This document shows positions 20,685 to 29,079 of a stretch of 36,610 nucleotides of DNA, in pieces (the stretch's first letter is position 1; each line of letters begins with the position of its first letter). The DNA is taken from positions 1 to 36,610 of the forward strand of contig JAGTVA010000113.1 of the NCBI GenBank assembly GCA_018224445.1. The letters are read 5' to 3'. This stretch comes from Saprospiraceae bacterium (GTDB lineage: Bacteria; Bacteroidota; Bacteroidia; Chitinophagales; Saprospiraceae). The notes beneath the pieces are model-generated. The model was not told where the DNA came from. It saw nothing but the letters and a program-made list of their open reading frames with translations, and ran no database searches. Both the position numbers and the translations under genes were made by a program.

Positions 20685-21572
20685 ATGAGGATTGGGGTTT
20701 ACGGACAAACAATAAACGACCGGGATTTGAGCTGGGTGGTTTCTTTTTTGGAAAAATTGATTTCTGACGGGCACCACCTTTCCGTGTATCATGCTTTTGC
20801 AGAACTCTTGCCCGAATCCCTCAGGAAGAAAACCCTCTCCGGAATCATTGAATCGGTGGATGATACCATCGACCGGGAGTTGGATTTCTTCCTGTCTTTG
20901 GGCGGAGACGGCACCATGTTGCGGGCGGTAAATTTTACCTATCAATCCAACGTACCCGTTTTAGGAATAAACCTGGGGCGACTGGGCTTTTTGGCTTCGG
21001 TAGAAAAGAGAAATGCCATTGATGCCGTTAATAAAATAGCTTTGGGGGAGTACAATATTCAAAAGAGAACCCTGCTTGAATTGGGTGGAAATAACAATTT
21101 GTTCGCGCCCGACCCGGTGGCACTCAACGACTTTACGGTATCCAAAAGGGATGCCTCTTCCATGATTAATATTCACACCTATATCGATGGAGAGTTTTTC
21201 AATACGTATTGGTCCGATGGATTGATAATATCCACACCTACGGGCTCTACAGGGTATTCACTCAGTTGCGGAGGCCCCATCGTCTTCCCTTGTTCCGGCA
21301 ATCTTGTCGTAACTCCTATAGCGCCACACAATTTAAATGTGCGGCCCATTGTGATTTCGGACACTTCTCAAATCACTGTTGAACTGGAGGGCAGAACCGA
21401 TTCTTTTCTCTGCAGTCTGGATTCCAGGTATGAAGCCATTACCAGTGCAGACCACCTGGTGATCAAAAAAAGTAAGTTTGTCGGGCGAATAATAATGATG
21501 AAAAATTATTCCTATGCCGAGTCCCTCAGGGAAAAACTCACTTGGGGTGTGGACAAAAGAAGGTTAAATTAG
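20685..21572 (+). CDS. nadK: NAD kinase
   Basis: FFLSLGGDGTMLRAV, VLGINLGRLGFLA, STPTGSTGYSLSCGGPIV, ITPIAPHNLNVRPIVI-type segment. Confidence 0.94.
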   Translation: MRIGVYGQTINDRDLSWVVSFLEKLISDGHHLSVYHAFAELLPESLRKKTLSGIIESVDDTIDRELDFFLSLGGDGTMLRAVNFTYQSNVPVLGINLGRLGFLASVEKRNAIDAVNKIALGEYNIQKRTLLELGGNNNLFAPDPVALNDFTVSKRDASSMINIHTYIDGEFFNTYWSDGLIISTPTGSTGYSLSCGGPIVFPCSGNLVVTPIAPHNLNVRPIVISDTSQITVELEGRTDSFLCSLDSRYEAITSADHLVIKKSKFVGRIIMMKNYSYAESLREKLTWGVDKRRLN

Positions 21573-22328
21573 ATGGAGACGTATTTCAATATAGGAGAGA
21601 AAAAGTACAAGACGCTTTTAAATGAGCCCCTGCCCATAGGGATTCGAATGGAAAATGGGCCCGACAACAACCCCAATTGCTTTTATGCCCTTCCCCCTGA
21701 AATAAAACCCTATGTTTCGGGAGAATTTATTGGAAGCATTGCCCAAGGCAGCCCGGTCAATTTTAAAAACGTCTTTTTTAACCCCCACGGAAACGGGACC
21801 CATACGGAATGCAGCGGCCATATTTTTGACAATGGCCTTTTTATTGGTGGTTTGCTCAAAAAATTCCATTTTTCGGCCCTATTAATTTCTATGGAACCCA
21901 TTGATAATGAGGGTGATGCGGTAATTCAAAAACCGGATTTTTTGGACAGCAACACGCTCAGTGGAGTAGAGGCTTTACTGCTCCGCACCCTTCCCAATTC
22001 CAACAGTAAAAAATACAAAAAATACAGCGGCAGCAATCCCCCTTATTTCCATCCCGATTTTATGGCCTTGCTCAATGAGAATAATATTCAACACTTTTTA
22101 ACCGACTTGCCTTCAGTAGACAAGGAAAAGGACGACGGTGCACTGAACGCCCACAAGGCTTTTTGGAATTCGGATAAAAACGATCGAACAAGATGCACCA
22201 TAACGGAGTTAGTATTTATACCGGATGATATTTTGGACGGGATGTATTTACTTGAATTGCAGGTGATGAACCTGGCACTGGATGCAGCTCCCTCCAACCC
22301 CATATTGTATCGGTTAGAACCGATTTAA
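21573..22328 (+). CDS. Cyclase-family (kynurenine formamidase-like) metal-dependent hydrolase
   Basis: NPHGNGTHTECSGHIF metal-binding motif; ALLLRT; FLTDLPSVDKEKDDGALNAHKAFW. ATG immediately follows the nadK stop. Confidence 0.82.
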   Translation: METYFNIGEKKYKTLLNEPLPIGIRMENGPDNNPNCFYALPPEIKPYVSGEFIGSIAQGSPVNFKNVFFNPHGNGTHTECSGHIFDNGLFIGGLLKKFHFSALLISMEPIDNEGDAVIQKPDFLDSNTLSGVEALLLRTLPNSNSKKYKKYSGSNPPYFHPDFMALLNENNIQHFLTDLPSVDKEKDDGALNAHKAFWNSDKNDRTRCTITELVFIPDDILDGMYLLELQVMNLALDAAPSNPILYRLEPI

Positions 22329-22331
22329 ATC

Positions 22332-23003
22332 ATGACTAGTGAGTTTTTAAATAAAGAGTACTTAATTCAGCGATTCAGAAATGAAGGTCTTGATTCGTAC
22401 CGCTCAATTGTTGAATTTTACGAAATACACGCTGTAGAAATTAGACAATTGGAATTCGAGGATTTTTTTGACATCTACGTTGAATACGCCAATGCCTTGT
22501 ACGAACTGGGTGCACATCACAAATTTATCAAAGAGGCTGATAAGATTGCCGAAATGAGTATTGCCAACAATATTGTCTTTTTTAGGGACAAAGACATCTT
22601 TCAATATTTTCTCAAAAAAAAGGCGGCAGCCCTTTACAATATTGGCTTGTTAGACAGAAGTGAAAAGGTGCTTCGGGAACTGTTGAAAATGGCTCCGGAT
22701 AACAGGGAATACAGAGAATTGTATTATCGTGCCCTCATGAAGCGAAAGAGCGTTTCCAAAATAAATACTAGAATGTACGCCTGCGTATTCTTATTTTTGA
22801 GTGCTGTCGTAATCGGATTTGAATTGTTTTTCATCAGATTATTTATGGAGGACCTCACTTCCACCTTTGAATTGTTGCGCACTAGCTTATTTGTATTTGG
22901 AATTATGTTGTTAGTGATTGCCGAGTTTTCCTCCTGGGTTCACGCAAAAATGAAGGTCGCTGAGGTGGTTGATGAAATCAAAAAAGAAAAAGAGATTAAG
23001 TGA
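22332..23003 (+). CDS. Hypothetical protein, TPR-like helices plus two TM segments
   Basis: Tightly spaced after the cyclase gene; helical repeat followed by TM stretches MYACVFLFLSAVVIGFELFF and LFVFGIMLLVIAEF. Confidence 0.65.
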   Translation: MTSEFLNKEYLIQRFRNEGLDSYRSIVEFYEIHAVEIRQLEFEDFFDIYVEYANALYELGAHHKFIKEADKIAEMSIANNIVFFRDKDIFQYFLKKKAAALYNIGLLDRSEKVLRELLKMAPDNREYRELYYRALMKRKSVSKINTRMYACVFLFLSAVVIGFELFFIRLFMEDLTSTFELLRTSLFVFGIMLLVIAEFSSWVHAKMKVAEVVDEIKKEKEIK

Positions 23004-23169
23004 GAAAACATAACCAGGCAATAGCTTCAGTAAATTCAACACCTAACCGGGTTAACCATATCCGGGTTAATTTACCAAACTACTTAATCGGGCTCTCAAG
23101 GTGTGGTAAGTTAGAAACATTCACTGTATTTTCATGACCCTGTCTTGCGGGTATGGCCGGAGACGGATT

Positions 23170-24549
23170 TCAATGGAGGATAACTTCAAAAACCGAATTG
23201 GTGATCCTGGTTCCGGTATCGGGTATTTTAGGCAAGGGGTTTTTGGCTTCAATCCCGCCGTAAATGTAGCCCATGGTGGCTTTACTCCCTTTTTCAAATG
23301 ACGAACGCGATATTACCCCATTATTTAATGCATGGCCATTGACTATTAATTCTGGATTGAGAATAAAATGAGACCCGGTGCCGAGCAATCTATTTTCAGG
23401 GATTGGATTGGGATGAATGTACTCCTTGTATTCAGATACGTCGTTAATTTGAAGTGAAGTAATGTCTGCAATAAAGGGCAATCCATCGTTTCGCCCCTGT
23501 TTGGTTTCCAGGTCGTAAATCACCTTTTGAGGATCTGTTTGAGAAATATAGTAGTGACTGATTCCGCCAAAAAAGGTGTGGTAAACAGCAGCCTCTTCAG
23601 ATTCGTCGTCGTAAATAGAAATTACCGGACATTCGTATTGAGAAAATTTTTGGTTGATACTTCGGTCCAGGACATGGGTCTGTGGACCGTGTATAAAGAT
23701 GGGATAGGTATAAGCTCCGATTTTATCCGGTGGAAAAACTCCACCATAGACCCCAATTCGTTCACTTCCTGTTACGGAATCGATGTCGTTCACTATATTC
23801 AGGTTTCTTCTGTGAAAGGGATGGTCGTATTCCGTATGAGTAGTGGATCCGTAACTTAGAATCTCCAGCTAGTTGGGATTGAGGCTGAAAACTCTGATTT
23901 CCTCGGTGTATTCCTGAGTGAAATCTGTCCTGCCCAAAGCTCCGTTTTGTCCGTCAACCCACTGTCCCATTACCAGGTAAAAGTTATTGTTCAAAACCAA
24001 TAAATCTTCTATGGTCACTGCCAATCGGTCATCTTGCAAATACTCGAAGAGGGATTCAATTTCAGAAATAGCCATACCAGATTTAACCGCTTGAATAAAC
24101 TTTTCTGCGTTCGCGGTAATCAGTGTTCCGAAAGTCTTCATATCGCTCTGATCGGCTTTCCACATGTATCCCCCTATAATATGCAGTATGCCGGACTCCC
24201 TGTGGTAATGGAATTGTTGGTTATTGACTTGTAGAGGAGCGGACAATTCCGATTTGAGCTGATTGACATCAAATGACCATTGGTTCCCTTCATCAATGTC
24301 TAATACAAAAATATAATTATTGGAATTGTCCCGGATAAAGTTATATTCAGGAGCGGGCTTAAAAGTATGCAATCCTTGTCTGAGTCCACCTAAGACCAAT
24401 AGTGCTCCGTCGTTTGGCATAGCGTAAACATACGATTGTCAACGGGGCAACGACATGGAGTTGGAATAGGTCTTTTCTTTGAACTCAAGGGAAAAAGGAA
24501 GCCCCTTATTTATTATCTTTTCTCCTTTTTCCCCCAAAATATATGCTAG
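23170..24549 (-). pseudogene. Inactivated kelch-like/secreted protein gene with at least two in-frame stops
   Basis: ORFs 23869-24420 and 23170-23793 are in the same frame; intervening codons read NPN*LEILSYGSTTHTEYDHPFHRRNLNIVNDIDSVTG with TAG at 23869-23871. Upstream the frame reads GLPFSLEFKEKTYSNSMSLPR*QSYVYAMPNDGALLVLGG with TGA at 24439-24441. Confidence 0.8.
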
Positions 24550-25048
24550 TTAAAATTTTTCATAAATTTCGGATTTATTTGTCACGATGATTTTTGATAT
24601 AATGGTTTATGTTTACATTTCTGGATGGGGACAAGTATCTTTAAATAGCCATAAACCTTGGATTCAGAATATTTCTTGACCTGTAAATGGAGACTGTTCT
24701 GATATTTTTTTCAATTAGGTCCGGTTTTATCACATGTTATACATTTTTCCAGGACGGATTGTTTGCAAATGCCGATAAAGAGTGCTGATGTGAAAGGTCA
24801 ACCCTTTGTTTGATTTTGGGGTAGAACTTGACCTCCTGAATCATCATATTTTCAACTTCGCCTTATGATGGGTTTTTATTGACCTGAGGTTCAGCAAAAA
24901 CTAAATATAAAGATTCTTTGCCAGGAACTTCAGGTTGGTCAAAATTGAAGGGTTATTCGGAATTCAGGTAAAAGAAATTTCTTATATACTTAGATTATCA
25001 TTAATTTTCATTTACAATGAGTTTACTATATTTGGAAAAATATTGAAT

Positions 25049-25936
25049 ATGGACAACAGTGGATATAAATCCTTTTCTCCTAAAGTTATAAGTTTCTCGG
25101 GACCCTTGTCAGAACTGGTATTTGTGAATGTGTCTAATCTTGGCGTTCAGGTCTTCTTAAAACCATCCAATGTGGGTGAAGACACCTTTTCCTACAAGAA
25201 AAGAAAGTATTTACCAGTTGGCTACAGCCAGGAATTGATTTCTGGCTTGCTCGATTTTTACTTTAAGGAATGTTCAAGAAAGAGACTATTCTATGACATT
25301 GAGATTTGGCCCAATGTTGCCATTGGATTAGAACCTATTATTGGTGCGCTGATAGAAGTTGTTAATCACAGTGAAGAGGATAGTCTGGAGTCTGATGCAC
25401 TTTTAAAACTCACCTTAAAGTGGTCAGAATCTATTCTTCAAGAATTAAATCCGAAAGTATTGGTGACCTCCTTTTTAGGTGGGATTCGAATTTTTGTTGG
25501 AGAAGCTATTGGCGATCACTTTAGGGAACGTTTTCCCAAAGGTTTTGAATTGGTTCTGCTCTATTCAGTTGATGGATTTAATAAGGATGTATTTAATTCA
25601 AATACGGCTTTGGTCTACAACACCAGGAAAGTTGCCTCCTTTTTGAAGGGACTTTTTTACGGAAAGATTGATCTTTTACATCTTGGGATGAGTGTTGATT
25701 TAGATAATGGATTTATTGACTCTGATCATATTGATTCATTCTTTTGTCGTACTGCTATTCAATTTGAATGTATTGGTTTGGGGTTGACTGACGATTCCCA
25801 TTTTCTGTACAGTGTTTTTCCCAACAGTTTAAAGTCTGATGATTTTTATAAAGAGCTTAAAAACTTTTTCGAAAAAAACCGCAGGTATAAAGTTTACCAA
25901 AACACTGTAGATGAAAGAGGAGTTCTGGTTACCTGA
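25049..25936 (+). CDS. Divergent GHMP-fold protein resembling homoserine kinase, catalytic motifs apparently lost
   Basis: Collinear resemblance to ThrB: VTSFLGGIRIF (cf. APxLLGGFxLI), FLKGLFYGKIDLLHLGMSVD (cf. LISGLYTGDYDLIGRSMQDV), FECIGLGLTDDSHFLYSV (cf. ALGFGISGSGPSVFSL), terminal DERGVLV. Start set to ATG 25049. Confidence 0.6.
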   Translation: MDNSGYKSFSPKVISFSGPLSELVFVNVSNLGVQVFLKPSNVGEDTFSYKKRKYLPVGYSQELISGLLDFYFKECSRKRLFYDIEIWPNVAIGLEPIIGALIEVVNHSEEDSLESDALLKLTLKWSESILQELNPKVLVTSFLGGIRIFVGEAIGDHFRERFPKGFELVLLYSVDGFNKDVFNSNTALVYNTRKVASFLKGLFYGKIDLLHLGMSVDLDNGFIDSDHIDSFFCRTAIQFECIGLGLTDDSHFLYSVFPNSLKSDDFYKELKNFFEKNRRYKVYQNTVDERGVLVT

Positions 25937-25955
25937 GTCTTTGATATGCTTTTTT

Positions 25956-25971
25956 TGTTTCACGTGAAACA
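25956..25971. promoter_or_regulatory. parS site (ParB/Spo0J binding)
   Basis: Perfect 16-bp palindrome TGTTTCACGTGAAACA, matching the established parS consensus. Confidence 0.92.
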
Positions 25972-26018
25972 TTATTGGTTTTTATATAGTTTTGTGGTGA
26001 TGGTGTAGGTCACGCAAT

Positions 26019-26047
26019 TGGGTTATTTCGACTTCGCTCAATACCCA
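26019..26047. repeat. Hairpin element, arm A of a mirrored pair
   Basis: TGGGTTATT-tcgacttcgctc-AATACCCA. Confidence 0.65.
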
Positions 26048-26130
26048 TTGGGTGAATTGTAAATTGTAGAGGTTTTAATATTTCTTAAATTCTTAATAAT
26101 TTCCATAATAACTATAAATTTACAAGGTAA

Positions 26131-26158
26131 GGTGTATTGAGCGGAGCCGAAATACACC
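26131..26158. repeat. Hairpin element, arm B of a mirrored pair (inverse orientation)
   Basis: GGTGTATT-gagcggagccga-AATACACC; its reverse complement ATTTCGGCTCCGCTCAATAC matches arm A ATTTCGACTTCGCTCAATAC at 18/20. Confidence 0.75.
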
Positions 26159-26164
26159 ATGATT

Positions 26165-26180
26165 TGTTTCACGTGAAACA
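26165..26180. promoter_or_regulatory. parS site (ParB/Spo0J binding)
   Basis: Second perfect TGTTTCACGTGAAACA; palindrome extends to 20 bp (26163-26182). Confidence 0.92.
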
Positions 26181-26286
26181 AAGTCGCAAATAAAACTGGG
26201 CGCTCGCCTCGCTGTTAGAGTGTTTTGAAAAAGATATAAACCTACAATTCCAATTGGCTTGAAACTAATAGGTTTCAAATCTAGCA

Positions 26287-26294
26287 TAATTTTG
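26287..26294 (+). promoter_or_regulatory. Bacteroidota-type -7 element TAnnTTTG
   Basis: TAATTTTG upstream of a non-coding structured segment. Confidence 0.4.
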
Positions 26295-26299
26295 TGGCA

Positions 26300-26540
26300 C
26301 TCTGGATTTTTTATTACTGAGTTTAGATGGCAAACCTATGTGGGACTTTAGCGGAAGTAATAAAGGTCTTGGGTGGGACGCAGCATTCGTAATCCGTTAT
26401 GTCTGGTAGTGTGGTCCTGAGGACACAAGCCTCAACCCATCCCGTAACTTTTTAAACTGCTGTGTGAACCTGCTTTACCTATATGGTGGTATAGAACCCT
26501 ACGGTTACCCACGAAAGAGCCTGGCTGATAAAAAAATCAT
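26300..26540 (+). ncRNA. Candidate structured non-coding RNA, family unknown
   Basis: No credible ORF; end pairing GATTTTTTAT (26305-26314) / ATAAAAAAATC (26528-26538), TGGGT/ACCCA (26370-26374/26435-26439), GTCC-TGA-GGAC hairpin (26414-26424). Confidence 0.3.
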
Positions 26541-26895
26541 TAAATATACCTGCTGTAAATATAAGCTTACAGCTTTTATACTTGCCTTGCTTTTGCATGC
26601 ATAAAAGTTTTGAAGGGCACAGCCAGTTAAATTCTCTGGAGAGAAATAGTGGTAATTTTAATCTGCTAAACAGTAAGTTTTGCACAGTCTACACAATCAG
26701 TAACTTCATTTACTTTTTTAAAGGTAAACAGATTTCTATTTTTAATCTAAAAATAGTAAGAGAAAAAAGAGGGAATTGAGTGCTCTGGTAACTGGAATAC
26801 CCTCAATAGATAGAGTGTCCGGCTATATTTTAGTCAAGCCAAGTTTATTACAGTCCGCAGGACTGTTAAAGTAAGTCAGTCTTTCCGGCAGGAGA

Positions 26896-27120
26896 TTATG
26901 AAGTACTCACCTGCTCTGCCTGATTCAGGGTTTTAATGGTAATTGCACCTCCAATGATTAATAATACCACACTGACAATTACCGGTGTCAGATTGGATGT
27001 ACTCATCCCGAGGTAGAACCCAAGGAAATTGTAAATTTCAGAAGACTGAAGGGCCTGTGGCCCAAAAATAAAGGTACCTATTAAGCCTAAAATCAAAAAG
27101 ATAAGTCCAATCGCTTTCAT
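26896..27120 (-). CDS. Small two-TM membrane protein (DUF3185-like)
   Basis: MKAIGLIFLILGLIGTFIFGPQALQ...TPVIVSVVLLIIGGAITI; start at internal ATG 27118-27120. Confidence 0.6.
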   Translation of the reverse strand: MKAIGLIFLILGLIGTFIFGPQALQSSEIYNFLGFYLGMSTSNLTPVIVSVVLLIIGGAITIKTLNQAEQVSTS

Positions 27121-27584
27121 GGTTCTATGGTTTTGTTTGAAACCACAATATACATAAACCTTTAATAAAATCATAATAAAAACATAAAAAAATTAAAAAA
27201 AAGTTAAATAACCCAAAAATTTTGTACATTTAAGATCGATGGATATTTGATTTAAAAAGGAGGTAAAGATTTATTTTTAGGCTGTAATGTTCGTCTAATA
27301 CCCCCAATCACCCAGGTTGAAACACCTACCTGAATTACCAATATTGCGCTCCGTTCATTCTTATTTCTTCCAAGTTAGGTTACAGTGGAATTGCATTGCA
27401 GTTCAGAAACACCGCCTAAGCTTAAATCATTTGTCCCGGATTACATACTTATCCGGATAATTGAACTATCTTTGCGGCATATTTGAACAATTGCAGAGAA
27501 CTACCCACTCCAATTATTTTTTCAGGATCATTTATTTGTTGATTAACCCCACCTTGAAATGGTCATTTTCATTAAACATTATAC

Positions 27585-28799
27585 ATGACATTTAAAGAAT
27601 TAAAAGTACAAGACAATGTCCTCAGGGCATTGGACGAACAGGGATACGAAAAACCTACACCTATCCAGCAACAGGCCATTCCCTATTTGCTCGATGGAAG
27701 AGACATTATCGCCTGTGCACAAACAGGTACGGGAAAAACTGCGGCTTTTGCCATTCCCATTATACAATTACTGACTGGAAATTCCTCTCAAAACCGAGGG
27801 ATTAAGTCATTAATACTCACTCCCACCAGAGAGCTGGCTATTCAGATAGAGGAGAGCTTTAAAGCCTATGGAAGGCACACGCGCATCTCTCACACCGTTG
27901 TTTTTGGGGGAGTGCCCCAGGGAAAACAAGTGAGTGCCCTCAAGAGGGGAGTGGATGTATTGATTGCCACCCCGGGCAGACTGCTCGACCTTATCGGTCA
28001 GGGACACATCAAACTGGGTGGACTGGAAATATTTGTATTGGACGAGGCGGATCGCATGCTGGACATGGGTTTTATAAACGATGTGAAGAAAGTGCTCAAA
28101 CTCATTCCAAAAAAGAGACAAACTCTTTTGTTTTCCGCTACCATGCCCGACGAGATCAAAAAATTATCTCAACAGATGTTGATCAATCCGGCAAAAGTGG
28201 AAGTTACCCCCCCGGCTTCTACGGTGGATAAAATTGAGCAAACGCTCTACTATACCAATAAGTCCGACAAACGGAAACTGCTGGTCCATTTAATACAGGA
28301 AAAAAATATTGAGATGGCACTGGTATTCAACAGAACCAAACACGGAGCCGATAAAATTGTGAAGTTCTTGAAAAAATCCGGCATTTCCGCTTCTGCCATT
28401 CACGGAAACAAAAGTCAGAACGCCAGACAAAAAGCCCTCAAGGACTTCAAAGACGGAAAAGTCAATATACTGGTGGCTACAGACATAGCAGCCAGGGGAA
28501 TTGATATCGATGAACTCACGCATGTTTTCAATTACGACCTTCCCAATGTGGCCGAGACCTATGTTCACCGCATCGGCCGTACAGGAAGAGCCGGAAACGA
28601 AGGAACTGCTATAGCTTTTTGCGATGCGGGAGAAAAAGGAGATTTAAAGGACATTCAAAAACTGATTGATCTCAAGATTAAGGTAGTTGAAGATCACCCG
28701 TTTCCCCTCACGGATTCAGCCCCGGAAAAGAAAAGCCAACCACAGGGTAGAAGATCAGGTGGGGGCCGCGGCGGCAATCATAGGGGGAGAAGAAGGTAG
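27585..28799 (+). CDS. DEAD-box ATP-dependent RNA helicase (RhlE-like) with RGG-rich tail
   Basis: AQTGTGKT, PTRELAIQ, TPGRLLDL, DEAD, SAT, HRIGRTGRAG; C-terminus GRRSGGGRGGNHRGRRR. Confidence 0.93.
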   Translation: MTFKELKVQDNVLRALDEQGYEKPTPIQQQAIPYLLDGRDIIACAQTGTGKTAAFAIPIIQLLTGNSSQNRGIKSLILTPTRELAIQIEESFKAYGRHTRISHTVVFGGVPQGKQVSALKRGVDVLIATPGRLLDLIGQGHIKLGGLEIFVLDEADRMLDMGFINDVKKVLKLIPKKRQTLLFSATMPDEIKKLSQQMLINPAKVEVTPPASTVDKIEQTLYYTNKSDKRKLLVHLIQEKNIEMALVFNRTKHGADKIVKFLKKSGISASAIHGNKSQNARQKALKDFKDGKVNILVATDIAARGIDIDELTHVFNYDLPNVAETYVHRIGRTGRAGNEGTAIAFCDAGEKGDLKDIQKLIDLKIKVVEDHPFPLTDSAPEKKSQPQGRRSGGGRGGNHRGRRR

Positions 28800-29046
28800 G
28801 TCCCATTTTATGGTGTTTACCTATTATTTTCGATCGAGGGTGGTCCCTCTTATCCTTCGATAGCCAAATGACGAGATAAAGATCAATCCCAAAACCTGAA
28901 GGGTAAGAATCTTCCGGTGGCTTCAAGAGCCCTTCGGCAGGCTTAGTTACCACCTCAGCCACCGGGATAACAGCCTCAACCACCGGAGACATAACTAAAA
29001 AAGTGGATAACCCACCTCCCAATAAAAGTCACCCGCCAAAAACTCT

Positions 29047-29054
29047 TATATTTG
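29047..29054 (+). promoter_or_regulatory. TAnnTTTG -7 promoter element upstream of polA
   Basis: TATATTTG 25 nt before the polA ATG. Confidence 0.5.
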
Positions 29055-29079
29055 CTTTTGTACGACAAAAACCATCAAA

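Noticed and set aside
26582-26779. 65-aa ORF downstream of the candidate ncRNA
   Set aside because: No start context or homology cue; low-complexity AT-rich DNA.
28708-29022. 104-aa minus-strand ORF between helicase and polA
   Set aside because: Overlaps the helicase 3' end and repeat-like DNA; proline/glycine-rich composition looks non-coding.
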